Positions 25,240-34,674 are shown, counted from the stretch's first letter. The stretch is 64,000 bases of DNA from Niebla homalea (GCA_019925105.1 JAHGAU010000009.1:372001-436000); one strand, 5' to 3'. Numbers and translations are program-made. The notes: generated by a model not told the origin, from the sequence alone.

Positions 25240-25761
25240 TCAATGCCGATACTGAAAAATGCCTTGGCTTTCCTTGTGACTTGGCTCACTCGCTCTATAT
25301 CTGCTGCCACGCGTGGCCGATATTGCGGGCGGTCGTAACACTGCCGATGAACCCTTTCTGGAGTCGCTCACTTTACCACGAAATGTCGTAGATTGCCATC
25401 TCCCAATTCCGCATGCGGTCAAGGACACCAAGCTCTCTTCTTCTGTTTCTTCCTCTTCTTCTTCTTCATCGTTGGAAGCGTCATGGACAGATCTTCTCCG
25501 CCCTTTAAAGGCTTGCTCCTCGAATTTGAGTATCTTTTCCTTCATGATGGAGTATCTCTTTCCAGCGGACCTCATGTCGTACCCGGCCTCTTCTTCGTCT
25601 TGAAAGGATTGAGTATTGGCTTGCTGCTCACCACTGTGTGCTCTTACTTTCATCCACAGGAGAGCAGCCTCGTTCAAGCCTATGTCTCTTTCAACGGAAT
25701 ACTTGGGGAAAATCATCTTGTTGTCATCGCTCGCATGTGACTTTGCATGCTTGCCTTGCAT
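25240..25761 (-). CDS. Hypothetical acidic/basic low-complexity protein, 173 aa
   Basis: A single open frame from a true ATG. The predicted protein has a helical middle (YSIMKEKILKFEEQAFKGRR) followed by an acidic run of about twelve Glu and Thr residues and a Ser/Arg-rich tail. I recognise no family. There is no signal peptide, and no splice evidence was needed. It marks the left edge of the orphan-gene island; it lacks the shared promoter module and post-stop intron seen in C1-C9. It could be a chance frame over low-complexity DNA. Confidence 0.4.
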   Translation of the reverse strand: MQGKHAKSHASDDNKMIFPKYSVERDIGLNEAALLWMKVRAHSGEQQANTQSFQDEEEAGYDMRSAGKRYSIMKEKILKFEEQAFKGRRRSVHDASNDEEEEEEETEEESLVSLTACGIGRWQSTTFRGKVSDSRKGSSAVLRPPAISATRGSRYRASEPSHKESQGIFQYRH

Positions 25762-25904
25762 ATGACCAATATCACCAACACTATATCTTAAGGCTTATCT
25801 TGTGATATTTCGAGATTCACTAGCTTCACACATGATCTCGTTGCCGTCATCGCTTCGTTGAAAGTGATAATGGCCCGCGCCGCGCATGGTGCTGCGACTT
25901 AATT

Positions 25905-26213
25905 TCAGCAAGCCACAACAAGCTTCATTACGGCTACTGCCACTCGATTCTCAGCTGTCACGGCATGTTTGGCTAAGGTAAGATACACTGGAACGGTGAT
26001 GATTGTGTGAAGCATTGCTGATGTTGGAGTCCGTGCGGTAAGGTCTCTTGAAATCGGTTCGTGGTACCCAGGATGGCCGTTGTCATAGACGGCTATCAAT
26101 TCGAATCCACCAAATTTTTTCTTCCGCAGGTCTTGTCGAATGTCTCGACCGCCAGACTTCTTAAGAAAGGTTGGCAACTCGATGTCATACTCAACGATAT
26201 ACGCAATGATCAT
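25905..26213 (-). CDS. Hypothetical short protein, 102 aa, doubtful
   Basis: Open frame from ATG at 26213. The middle part has credible composition (FLKKSGGRDIRQDLRKKKF, ELIAVYDNGHPGYHEP) and the tail is hydrophobic. A possible exon boundary lies just upstream (ATGAG followed by GTAAGA, around 26220-26230), so the true 5' end may differ. No family recognised. It may be a remnant. Confidence 0.3.
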   Translation of the reverse strand: MIIAYIVEYDIELPTFLKKSGGRDIRQDLRKKKFGGFELIAVYDNGHPGYHEPISRDLTARTPTSAMLHTIITVPVYLTLAKHAVTAENRVAVAVMKLVVAC

Positions 26214-26738
26214 GCGATCTTCTTACCTCATTCGCACTGCAATCCTTTCAGCGGCAGTCTATCTGACTCTTGATATGTATTTTGAGACTGGGAAGACTCC
26301 GTATTCCGCGTGTCAGAAGCAGAGCTTGAACGATTCGCAATCAGCACCATAAGAAGGCTGGTACTTATGGGCGGGACCTGCATCGATTTGGAGACCTTGA
26401 CCGTCTACTCCTTGATTCTGGTGGGCTATTGGCTTTGACTGCTTCCGGAAGTAGGCTGTGAGTAGCTGGCAGGAAGGAGAGTGCCGCAGGACGCCCGAAA
26501 TCCGCACCAGGCTCGACACCCTCGAATTCGCGAAACAACCAATAAAAGTGAAGCGGAGTTTGCATAAGGCTGTCGAATCAAAACTTACAAGGGTTTAGAC
26601 TCAATGGGCCAAATTCAGCCATTTTGCCTCATCGTCGAATGCGTTTGCCTGGAAAGTTTGAAACTCGCAAGGCTCGAGGTTTTGGAAGAGGCATTATTTG
26701 CACACCGAGGTACGTGGATCCCAACAGGTCCACCCATG

Positions 26739-27095
26739 TCATTCGAGGCCCATGAATAGTGCACTAGCTGGATTATTGTGACCGGCTACTCGCATCTTTA
26801 AGCCTCGTGTTGTCGGCGCTGTTCCAATCGTACGACTTGCAGGCAAGTCAGCCAGGTCGAGTAGCTCTGGCTTAGCCTGCCTTTCTACCCAAGTTGCTGC
26901 AGCTCGCAAGTTGGATCTTCTACAGACCGAACCATGGTCAAGGTTTGTGATCATGCAAGGTATTTGTTCAGATTCCATTTCCAAATCGCTCCGCACATAT
27001 GTCATTGAAAATTCACGGTCGAAAACGCGTTCTCTATTGGGTCCTTTGAAGAGTAGCAGGCTAATGAAAGAGTACGGCTTGACTGGTACATGCAT
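26739..27095 (-). CDS. Hypothetical short protein, 118 aa, doubtful
   Basis: Open frame from ATG at 27095 without recognisable domains; the composition is mixed and mildly basic. It lacks the cassette landmarks found further right. Kept only as a possible gene between the hypothetical 25.2-26.2 kb frames and C1. Confidence 0.25.
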   Translation of the reverse strand: MHVPVKPYSFISLLLFKGPNRERVFDREFSMTYVRSDLEMESEQIPCMITNLDHGSVCRRSNLRAAATWVERQAKPELLDLADLPASRTIGTAPTTRGLKMRVAGHNNPASALFMGLE

Positions 27096-27314
27096 TATCT
27101 AAGCTCGAGGTCCTCGCTTAAGAGGTTGGCACCAGACGAACTCCAAGTCCTGCCTTATCCCCTTATCGCACGTGTCATGAAATGTCCAGCATTGTATCCA
27201 TTCAAATTGTTCGTGGAAAGATGGCACTCCTGACTGTGTATCAAAGTTGATGATGGTAGCCGCTTTGTGCGGTTTCGCATGAAAGGAATGGCTCCAGTCC
27301 GAACAGTGTGCAGA

Positions 27315-27363
27315 CTAATAGCATCATCAGATGTGTGGATACAATCAAGTGGAGTGTACTGAC
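27315..27363 (-). other. Post-stop intron of C1
   Basis: A 49-nt GT-AG element with donor GTCAGTAC, branch-like TCTGATG and acceptor CTATTAG followed by TCTGCAC. It begins 15 nt after the C1 stop. Donor, branch position and acceptor match those of C2-C9 and C11, which supports a real 3'-UTR intron. Confidence 0.65.
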
Positions 27364-27378
27364 CATTTGCTGATCTCA

Positions 27379-27882
27379 CTATCTGGACGACTTCGGCAGC
27401 TTGCCAGACTTGCCTAGATCAGCAAGATCCTTCTTGAGCTCCGACTCCTTCACCGCAAGAGCTTGATCCATCTCCTCCTCCGACCATCCGAGCTCCTGCA
27501 TGTTACATCTGCTATTGACTCCGAACATATCAACGACCTCGCCTCCGAAGATGGCAACGACTTCACTATTGACGTTTGTCCTCTGCGAATCAGATGCATA
27601 CGGCGCTTTTTGTAGACAGCGCAGTCTCTCAACCAGCTCATCCCGTTGATGACAAAGCTCGAACGTTTGGGCAAACCCCGGCGCTTCTGCAGCGACACTC
27701 CGAGCCTTGTGATTTCCCGACGATGCCGACAGCTTGAACTGGGACTCTGCGCTGTCAGTCTGGATAGCTGCGTTGACCTTCTTCAGCTGCTCCTGCAGCC
27801 CAGCCTCGTATTCCGGACTCTGGCTGGCATCGACGCTTTTCCCACCGTCTTTCGCTCCGTGATTGCTGTTGCTGCTGGACAT
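27379..27882 (-). CDS. Orphan cassette gene C1, helical protein, 167 aa
   Basis: First of eleven small minus-strand genes. Starts at ATG 27882 (MSSSNSN). The N-terminus is Ser/Asn-rich. A helical part follows (EYEAGLQEQLKKVNAAIQ, FELCHQRDELVERLRCLQ), and the C-terminus is charged: LGWSEEEMDQALAVKESELK, then a Lys-rich end. The GWSEEE segment resembles similar short motifs near the ends of C3, C6, C7 and C11. No signal peptide or membrane segment. The stop codon is 15 nt before the conserved intron at 27363..27315. I recognise no known family; the role is unknown. Confidence 0.62.
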   Translation of the reverse strand: MSSSNSNHGAKDGGKSVDASQSPEYEAGLQEQLKKVNAAIQTDSAESQFKLSASSGNHKARSVAAEAPGFAQTFELCHQRDELVERLRCLQKAPYASDSQRTNVNSEVVAIFGGEVVDMFGVNSRCNMQELGWSEEEMDQALAVKESELKKDLADLGKSGKLPKSSR

Positions 27883-28674
27883 GATATTCAATCTGGCAAT
27901 TGGGCTTGTGTCTCAGGTTGGGCAAGATGTGCTTGATGTGACGCAATTCAGCTATATTGAAGGAGAGCGAAAAGTTTGGGGACCAGGAGTGTACCACTCC
28001 GTCAAGTATTCCTCGGGCCACGGCAAAGGATTTCAAAACGTGGTAAAACGAGAGAAGGTCGAAGGAGCAAAACGGGTTGGGCAAGCAGCGAGCGATAGAG
28101 AGGAGCGAAATCAGTGGCGCTAACAGGATCTACGTGGGAATACTTGCTACAGTGGAGAAGCACGTATCTCCATCGTCCCGAAAATTGTGTTTGGAAATTA
28201 AGCAGCTCCAAAGTGAGTGCCTAGATACATCATGTACTTCCAACCTCTGCCTTCCGCCTGCCTTCTTATCTAAATATATTGTGCATAGTCAGGGTTGTAT
28301 TGTGTTCTGGGTCGCGAGAATCCTGTCTTTTCCTGCATTTGCACTGATGACCCTGCTTGGACGGAAAGTAAGAAGATGTGTTACTTCAAGCTGTCCGTCT
28401 CAAAAAGCTATGGTAGCCGTTTCCTTTCTCATGCTGCCTGATCAAACCGCCTTAAGGTATAGATATTTGGCGGCCGTTATCCCTCGTGGAACCAGGTGTC
28501 TCATCATGCATCGTACCACCCATCATCTCGCATCGTGTCTTCGCATGAATTCTCGTCCCTCGTGGTGTGCCAATCCAAGAAGGAGAATGTTGTACACACT
28601 GAAGGCTTCGAGACGCTGGTCGTCGTGTCAAAATCGAGTGTGGTGTCATGTCGCGCATAGTACAATGCATGTGT

Positions 28675-28798
28675 CAGAGAATTGTGCCTACTGAAGGTGA
28701 TGATGTGCATGCTGAGCGTGTTGTGATATAGGGGCATATCGAGGGTAACGCTACCTGTCTCGAGGGTGTTATGATGTGGTGCATACTGAGGGTTGTGG
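28675..28798. repeat. Degenerate short repeats downstream of C2
   Basis: Several imperfect copies of a unit reading roughly GTGCATACTGAGGGTTGTG on the plus strand, for example at 28681-28720 and 28779-28797. They lie 165-290 nt beyond the C2 stop. Related copies follow C3, C4, C5 and C9. Confidence 0.6.
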
Positions 28799-28895
28799 AA
28801 TATGAAGAGCATTGGGAGCTCCTAACAAGAGGGCCACCCTGGCCCAGATGAGGATAGTGGCTATGCGCGATGTTGCCAGATCGAGAACATTACAC

Positions 28896-28945
28896 CTGCT
28901 CTTGATTGTCAGAGCCGCGGCTGACGTCTTCTAGGAGACACTGAC
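28896..28945 (-). other. Post-stop intron of C2
   Basis: 50 nt, donor GTCAGTGT, branch region CTCTGACAA, acceptor AGAGCAG. Starts 17 nt after the C2 stop. Confidence 0.6.
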
Positions 28946-28962
28946 CAAGGCTGCTGCTCCTC

Positions 28963-29268
28963 CTACTTGTTGGCATCGCGCAAGTCTGCCAAACTCACAT
29001 CGTATTCTATCTCCTTCCGGTCGAAATAAGCCTTCTTCTGGCGTTCCGCAGCAGTATAGTCTGGGAAACTCCTCCCTGCCACCTGATCATTGAATGCCTC
29101 CTTTTCGACGAGCACGTCTCTATACTTCAACAGGATTTGCAACGCTGCTTCGGCCTTAGCTTTGAGGGCATCATTTTTCTTCTCCAATCGAGCAACATTG
29201 GATGACATGTATGCATCGAACTGTTCTACCGTGGCTGGTCTTCCATCTGTGTTCTCGTTGTTGGGCAT
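28963..29268 (-). CDS. Orphan cassette gene C2, coiled-coil protein, 101 aa
   Basis: ATG 29268 (MPNNENTDG) gives a short, strongly helical protein: VARLEKKNDALKAKAEAALQ, then LKYRDVLVEKEAFNDQ and a charged tail ending DANK. A coiled coil is likely over residues 25-60. An in-frame upstream ATG is part of the leader and adds a non-helical stretch, so I prefer MPNNEN. Promoter module at 29373-29411, and a conserved 50-nt intron starts 17 nt after the stop. No family recognised. Confidence 0.66.
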   Translation of the reverse strand: MPNNENTDGRPATVEQFDAYMSSNVARLEKKNDALKAKAEAALQILLKYRDVLVEKEAFNDQVAGRSFPDYTAAERQKKAYFDRKEIEYDVSLADLRDANK

Positions 29269-29372
29269 ATTTTCTAATGTGATAAAGTCGATGTCGGCTG
29301 GTGTCAAGCACTGCTCGTGACAAGTAAAGGATGGAAAGGGTTCTGATCTTGACGGGTTCAGCAGAAAAAGCA

Positions 29373-29411
29373 CTGCACACGTCTTTTTATTACCGTTGTG
29401 CTAAGCAGCAG
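29373..29411 (-). promoter_or_regulatory. Cassette promoter module of C2
   Basis: On the minus strand: CTGCTGCTTAG, an AATAAAAAG box, then GTGTGCAGTG. It matches the right half of the module shared with C3, C5, C7 and C9 and lies about 105 nt upstream of the C2 ATG. Confidence 0.6.
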
Positions 29412-29930
29412 ATCCTAGGACATGGTGATTCGGAGCAAGAAAAACGGAACAGAGGAAGATGTAGTGCCGCGAATCGTTCCGTCTCCTTGGCTAAGTAGAA
29501 GAGGCCGAAACATCCCAAGTAGGAAGGGGACGCAATACCGAAAGACGAGTATCACAGAGTGAGGAGATACTCTACACTTATCACCGCTCTTCATCATACC
29601 TAAGTCTGAAACGTTCTGAATAGGCAGACGGTAAATTGGAAGACAACGCAATCTCGTCGACGAGGTGGCACAGAGCGTGAAAAGCTATACCGCTCTCTAA
29701 ACAGCTACTGTCACGATGTCGCTAAGGCAGTGGAGACACATGCCGGAAGTGGGCTCTGTAGACTTGTCGAGGTTAGTAGCTAGGTGCTTTGGGTTGGACC
29801 GCTGATGATATCGAAGAGCAGCCGTTCGAGCGTTCCATCACGGGTAGTTTTGCTAAGTATATCTATCCTGGACAGCTTTTCCCTTCGCTTGTCTACCTGT
29901 CCATGTGTTTTGGGAGCTGAAAGTCTCGTA

Positions 29931-29976
29931 ATGTTGTGCATACTGAGGGTTGTGTTGGTGCATACTGATGGCTGTG
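29931..29976. repeat. Tandem pair of the GTGCATACTGA repeat downstream of C3
   Basis: Two consecutive copies, GTGCATACTGAGGGTTGTG and GTGCATACTGATGGCTGTG, separated by a few bases. They are the clearest copies of the repeat that also follows C2, C4 and C9. Confidence 0.7.
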
Positions 29977-30048
29977 AGGATTTGTTCTGTGGAGATGATG
30001 GTAGCTACGTTGGTATGGGTGTGATCTGAGCCGCTAGCAGCAGTCAGA

Positions 30049-30096
30049 CTAACTGGAATGTCAGATTCGCCGTCAAAGTTTCTTGCAGGTACTCAC
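30049..30096 (-). other. Post-stop intron of C3
   Basis: 48 nt, donor GTGAGTACC, branch region ATCTGACAT, acceptor CAGTTAG followed by TCTGAC. It begins 15 nt after the ancestral stop at 30112. Confidence 0.62.
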
Positions 30097-30111
30097 CACT
30101 TGACACTCTCA

Positions 30112-30543
30112 CTAACTGCGGGGCTTGTTCGACCTCGAATCAATAAGCGCCTCAAGGATTTCAAGCGCCGTCTCTTGACGGACTAGCACGGCTCATGGGA
30201 ATGCCTTGTTTATGGCATCCTCTGTGAAATTTAGCGCTTTCACCCTGCTTTTGCTATCTTTGGACCTTGTGTCCCTCGCACGCTGGTCATCAATTTCCCT
30301 CATCGGCGGTACTAGCTCGAATTTGCTGAGTATAAACCATTCGAGCTTCCACGTTAGATCAACTTGTCGACGAATGTATTGGAAGGGTCGTTTGTCCCAT
30401 GACGCTCCCAAGCTCTCTTCCATCTTTTCAAGCTCGAACAGCACGAGAGGTTCATCCAGAGTCCGGACCGGTTGATGATAACCAGCCTCCCGGCTAAATA
30501 TGTAGCCGCTGATTAGCTTCCAGTCTCACATAGTCGAGGCCAT
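30112..30543 (-). pseudogene. Orphan cassette gene C3, truncated by an in-frame TGA
   Basis: Tentative exons complement(30193..30493, 30530..30543), joined by a very short 36-nt intron; the ATG at 30543 is 108 nt from the promoter module. The protein is charged and helical (FELEKMEESLGASWDKRPF, REIDDQRARDTRSKDSKSR) and ends ALNFTEDAINKAFP at a TGA (30193). Past that stop the same frame stays open for 26 codons (AVLVRQETALEILEALIDSR) and ends at a TAG (30112) exactly 15 nt before the conserved donor, as in C1. The TGA is therefore probably a premature stop. Either a 104-aa protein is made or the gene is decaying. Confidence 0.55.
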
Positions 30544-30650
30544 ACTGAATCAGATGTGAGTTTGAGTAAAAGGTATTATTTGGAAGGTATGTTGCTCTCC
30601 AAGATAATGCGAGTAGATTAGAGGGAAAAGAAGTGTAAAGAGGAAGAAGA

Positions 30651-30704
30651 CTGCACGACTCTTTTTTGATTCCATCCCGGCAGGCAGTAGTATGCTGAAG
30701 CCAG
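30651..30704 (-). promoter_or_regulatory. Cassette promoter module of C3
   Basis: Minus-strand order: GCTTCAGCATA, CTACTGCCTG, GGGATGGAAT, an A-run in the TATA position, GAGTCGTGCAG. About 108 nt from the C3 ATG. Confidence 0.68.
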
Positions 30705-31145
30705 GTGATTCGAAGAAGTGTAGACGTGATACAAACGGTAGGGTAATAATGAATGGATCACATTGTAGGAGAGGGATGACGTGCTTGTTACCAGTGAAGA
30801 CAGTATCCACATGTTTCAAATTGCTCAACAAGACAAAAGAGCAGCCTAAGGTGGTACTTTTCTATCTGAAATATTGAAGATCTGATTAAATGACTAGATA
30901 CATGTTGTAATTCAACCTTTTGCTCCCAACCTATCCTAAACGAACGCTGAGTGCTATATGTGATGTCGCTGAACAAGATTGAGTAGTCAGTTCAGGAACA
31001 TCAGCTTCCTATCCAGCCCGCTGCGCATACTCAGGGGCGTTTAATATCGTAAGCCTCTTCGAATACCTTGCTGAAGTGATAGTGGCCGCTTCAGGTGATG
31101 TTGCTGCACATGACCGTTGAGTCAAGGCAGGGATCATCACGCAAG

Positions 31146-31192
31146 CTAGCAATCATTAGAAGGTTCGTCAAGATCGAGGACGTGGTACTTAC
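31146..31192 (-). other. Post-stop intron of C4
   Basis: 47 nt, donor GTAAGTACC, branch CTAATGA, acceptor TTGCTAG. Starts 17 nt after the stop. Confidence 0.62.
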
Positions 31193-31209
31193 CCTAACGC
31201 TACTCTGTA

Positions 31210-31593
31210 TCATGCCTGAGCACTCGAGGATCCACAGGAAGCATCCTCAGCAGCAAGCATCTCCTCCACTGGTCTGTATGCTACAGCAATCTCCTCTGCC
31301 AAGAACCAATCATGCAGCCCCAGCAGGGCTTTTCTATCATGGGCAATGATCGTCTCCACGGTTTCTACCTTCGACTTGTGGTCTTCGTTGTTGCTGACTT
31401 GCCACGCGATCTTTTGCTCCACTATGTCGAGTTGACTGCGGATCGAATCAATTACGCGGCGGCAGTCATCCCAGTCCATCTGCTTGTCGGCTCGGATACC
31501 TTCGAGCTTTTCTAACATCAATGTTGTGCGCTCGAGGGAGATCGTCCTGATTTTTATATTGAACTCTTGGATCTCTTTAGAGGGTTTGCCCAT
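31210..31593 (-). CDS. Orphan cassette gene C4, helical protein, 127 aa
   Basis: ATG 31593 (MGKPSKE). Almost the whole protein is predicted helical and charged: SLERTTLMLEKLEGIRADK, RRVIDSIRSQLDIVEQK, VETVETIIAHDRKALL, LHDWFLAEEIAVAYRPVEEM. It ends in a Ser/Ala tail. No cysteine-rich secretion signature, signal peptide or catalytic motif. A weaker promoter module lies at 31745-31786, a 47-nt conserved intron starts 17 nt after the stop, and a CATACTCAGGGG repeat lies about 170 nt beyond it. Family unknown. Confidence 0.66.
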   Translation of the reverse strand: MGKPSKEIQEFNIKIRTISLERTTLMLEKLEGIRADKQMDWDDCRRVIDSIRSQLDIVEQKIAWQVSNNEDHKSKVETVETIIAHDRKALLGLHDWFLAEEIAVAYRPVEEMLAAEDASCGSSSAQA

Positions 31594-31744
31594 TTTGTTG
31601 GATGTATCAGGGTCGGATGTAGTTTCGAAGCCAGCGCAATATAGTAGGGCGTGGGGGATACGTTGATAGCGAGACTTTAATTGGATGTGATGGAATACTG
31701 AGGGAAGGATTGATTGGTGATGGAAAAGAAGTAGAAGGAGAAAC

Positions 31745-31786
31745 AGCAGCGTGATGGCTTTTATATCTATCCGTTGAGCTGCCGAG
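31745..31786 (-). promoter_or_regulatory. Cassette promoter module of C4 (weak)
   Basis: Minus strand: GGCAGCTCAAC, GGATAGA, TATAAAAG, then CATCACGCTG. It keeps the spacing of the shared module around a good TATA box but the left half is diverged. Confidence 0.45.
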
Positions 31787-32157
31787 GAGAGACAGATGTG
31801 GTACAAAAGTAAAATAAATAGCTAGGAAGTTTTGGGATTGATAAGTAAGCCAGGGGAGTGTTTCAGCATAACGCAGTGGCAACAGTACACGTGGGAGCAT
31901 GATGAAATTGTTAGAATGGCGTCGGAAAGAAAACATTAGAGACGAGACCTATGCTTTCAACTCCCTGAATGCCCTCGCTATATCTAATGTTGACTTTGAG
32001 AAGGTCCTACTCTCATCCCTCTCGCAGCTAATGTCTTTGCTGGTAATGTATATCTCAGGTGAAGAGCTTTGCCCACGGATTCAATACATTCTGAGGGTCT
32101 GCTCGCCCATAAATCACTGCAGGAGGTCTCGAGCGCAGTAGACGCCTTTCTTGAAAA

Positions 32158-32721
32158 TCATAGTAGTTGCTTTCTCTGATATTGTAGAAGAATTTGGAGG
32201 ACGGCCAGAAACATCGCACAAACTAGAAATTCGTCAGACTTGCAATCGACCTTATTCGAGTGGTACATACCAAGTACCGCGTGCGTTAATGCTTGAGCTT
32301 TGAAGGCGCTGTCGAGCACGTTCTTATCATCACGAAGGACATCATTCTTCACCCGTGATAAGTATGCATCAACCTCCTTTGCCATCCAATCCGCGGCTTG
32401 CAATTTGTTCCTCCCGCGTTGAAGCCATTCCTCGACCATGGTATTTGCATCCTTGTTCTGCGGCGCCGGGCTTAAGATACACCCCATAGTTGAAGCCCTT
32501 TTCTCTATATCCTTTAGCGTCTTGAACAGTTTTTGTTGATCATCCAGAGACCGCGGCAGTCGGTTCGAGCTGTCCCAGTCAATGGTATCAAATCCCGCTT
32601 GAGTGCCGGCCTTGAAGAACCTAAGCTCAAAGACATCCGATTCCACTTTGTATTGCTCAATCTCCTGCTGAAGACCAGTAATTCGACTGATCAAGTCTAT
32701 GGTGCTCTTATTCTTTGGCAT
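32158..32721 (-). CDS. Orphan cassette gene C5, helical protein, 171 aa
   Basis: Exons complement(32158..32222, 32271..32721), or unspliced with 16 more residues because the 48-nt intron is in frame. ATG 32721 (MPKNKSTIDL). The N-terminus is a coiled coil (ISRITGLQQEIEQYKVESDV), followed by an amphipathic helix (LFKTLKDIEKRASTMG) and EEWLQRGRNKLQAADWM. After the intron the end is hydrophobic (VCAMFLAVLQILLQYQRKQ), a possible membrane or packing helix. The intron matches the post-stop introns of the other genes, but here the reading frame crosses it. Promoter module at 32842-32894. Confidence 0.65.
   Translation of the reverse strand: MPKNKSTIDLISRITGLQQEIEQYKVESDVFELRFFKAGTQAGFDTIDWDSSNRLPRSLDDQQKLFKTLKDIEKRASTMGCILSPAPQNKDANTMVEEWLQRGRNKLQAADWMAKEVDAYLSRVKNDVLRDDKNVLDSAFKAQALTHAVLGMYHSNKVDCKSDEFLVCAMFLAVLQILLQYQRKQLL
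32223..32270 (-). other. Cassette intron of C5, inside the reading frame
   Basis: 48 nt, donor GTATGTACC, branch region GTCTGACGA, acceptor TTTCTAG. Homologous in position and motif to the post-stop introns of neighbouring cassette genes. Confidence 0.65.
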
Positions 32722-32841
32722 GGATCAATTTTCGACGTTAGAAGTTGACAAGTGGAGGTCAGTCAAAGATCAGGGAGGCTGGCCGAGGGGAATAATCGAG
32801 GTGATGGATGATTGATTGATCGAGAAAAGGTCGAGAGGAGA

Positions 32842-32894
32842 GTGCACGACTTATCTTGTATCCAGCCCACCAGGCAGCAAGATTCTGAAACATA
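32842..32894 (-). promoter_or_regulatory. Cassette promoter module of C5
   Basis: Minus strand: GTTTCAGAATC, TTGCTGCCTGG, GGGCTGGATAC, AAGATAA in the TATA position, GTCGTGCAC. It ends about 120 nt upstream of the ATG. One of the best copies. Confidence 0.72.
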
Positions 32895-33315
32895 GTCTAT
32901 GAGAGAAATGACTCGGGCGAATGTGGTCAAGTGTCAAACCCGAGATAGATTCAAAATGCAATCTCATTTCCTAATGGCCCTTAATTTTGTGATGACTTAC
33001 TAATACCTAACCAAGATAATCGTACGGACGATCTTAGTCCCGCTTGTATAGCGGTACATTGGATTTGTCTTTGTACCACATCTCCAAGTTTCAGAGCAAG
33101 TCTGTCTGATTCGCCCTTCAAAAGCTGAGGATGCTGCTGTTGAAACGCAGGACCACAGATGGGCTTTCCGTTTCCACCGCGGACCGACACATCCAACATG
33201 TTGTGCATGAGGAGGACCAGGCCAAAAATCCCCAGATCATCATTTCTCTGTCGTCAAAGTCGCACAGTGTAATGTCGCAAGAATATGCGTAGTCAAGTCA
33301 AAATGGTGGTGCACG

Positions 33316-33367
33316 CTATCTGGCATGTCAGATAGGTGGCCAAAATCATGCATATCGTAGTACTCAC
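33316..33367 (-). other. Post-stop intron of C6
   Basis: 52 nt, donor GTGAGTACT, branch region TATCTGACAT, acceptor CAGATAG. Shares the segment CCACCTATCTGACA with the C7 intron (CCACGTATCTGACA). Confidence 0.65.
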
Positions 33368-33413
33368 CTATCAATCTTCTTATTTGTGCTGGGGGTCCGA
33401 GGCTCCATCCCTG

Positions 33414-34019
33414 TCAGCCTCCAAGTGCCTGCTTCACTTGTTCATATGCTTCGTGGGCCTTCTCGGTCGTCCAGCCGGCTCTTCCGGCCAGGTCGCTTAC
33501 ACCTTGTTTCAGCGACTCCTTCAACAGCTCATGCTTCGTCTTCTTCTTGAATGCTGTTGAACTTCCATTGTAGCGTTCGTTTCTTGCTTCTAGAACTTGC
33601 CATTCATTATAGGCAAACATCTCTTCAAGAATAGTCTCGACCACGAGAGATAGTCCCTGTCCGTTGTTGTCTTTGTGCTTTCCCTCGAACATCAATTTCG
33701 AGCGATCTGTCCTGTATCGATCAATCTTTGCCCTCCAGAATAGGACCTCCACAAGCTCGTAGTAATAGTCGTGCTCACGCGGGGGAATCGTTTGCCCCAG
33801 TCTCTTCTTGTCCTCTTCGATCACATGCTGGAATTTCTCCACTCTGAGCCCCCAATCCTCAGATTCCTTGTCAAGTCGCCTCATCTCGTCTATAAGCTGG
33901 ATCTCATAGTCGATTGAATCATAGATTTCAGTAATGCGAGTTGGAGCGTAACCATGACGCCAAAAGTCATTCAGCAACTCTTTACGCTTCTTCTGTTCCT
34001 TTTCTCGAGTCCTGTCCAT
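33414..34019 (-). CDS. Orphan cassette gene C6, helical protein, 201 aa
   Basis: ATG 34019 (MDRTREKEQ). Largely charged helices: KEQKKRKELLNDFWRHGY, YEIQLIDEMRRLDKESEDW, YYYELVEVLFWRAKIDRYR, VVETILEEMFAYNEWQVLEA. The C-terminus is AGWTTEKAHEAYEQVKQAL, similar in shape to the GWSEEE end of C1. No signal peptide. Promoter module at 34203-34243 lies about 185 nt upstream. The stop is 46 nt before the conserved 52-nt intron, the longest such gap among the cassettes. Family unknown. Confidence 0.66.
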   Translation of the reverse strand: MDRTREKEQKKRKELLNDFWRHGYAPTRITEIYDSIDYEIQLIDEMRRLDKESEDWGLRVEKFQHVIEEDKKRLGQTIPPREHDYYYELVEVLFWRAKIDRYRTDRSKLMFEGKHKDNNGQGLSLVVETILEEMFAYNEWQVLEARNERYNGSSTAFKKKTKHELLKESLKQGVSDLAGRAGWTTEKAHEAYEQVKQALGG

Positions 34020-34202
34020 CTTATCTCCTGAGCCCCGGAAAAATGCAAAGATATTGCGGTAGGATTGCTTGTCTGATGTGATAAGATAGATAGTCTTTTG
34101 TGACAAGATAGGTGGGAGATGAATCCTGCTGATAGTTTTGGATGATGAAGTGTCAGATGTATGTATTGTCATAAATAGGGGAGGAAGTTGAACAAAGAAA
34201 GA

Positions 34203-34243
34203 CTGTACGACACTCTTGAAACCCGTCAGCAGGCCGCTGAAAC
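34203..34243 (-). promoter_or_regulatory. Cassette promoter module of C6
   Basis: Minus strand: GTTTCAGCGGC, CTGCTGACGGG, TTTCAAGAG in place of a TATA box, GTCGTACAG. Good match at both ends. Confidence 0.65.
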
Positions 34244-34614
34244 ACGGAGAACTACGAGTAAAGCATCATTGAGCGTGGATGAGCCGAGACTAGCAGCGCC
34301 ACTAGAGAATATATGCTTCGAGACCATGTTATTTTTAATTGACGGAGGCTATGTACAAATGTTGGAGAAATTGACATGTGAATAGGTAGCCAATGAGAGC
34401 CGACATGCTTGACTTGTCCTCAGAGAGGCCAATTTTCCTGCCGAAGAAATGAATCAAAGATAAGCTTCTCCCTTTCCATGCGCTCATACTCAAACATGTC
34501 GTTGACGCAGAACGCCACATTGTCCATCCCAGACCGTTAGAGATGCCGTTACCAGTCGAGTAGTATTTCGCTTCGAGAACCGTTACACAAGTCATGTCAA
34601 TGGCATTTTACCAG

Positions 34615-34662
34615 CTATGTACACTGTCAGATACGTGGCTGAAAGCAAAGAGGGAAACCTAC
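34615..34662 (-). other. Post-stop intron of C7
   Basis: 48 nt, donor GTAGGTTT, branch region TATCTGACAG, acceptor ACATAG. Starts 12 nt after the stop. Confidence 0.65.
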
Positions 34663-34674
34663 CAACTGCAAATC

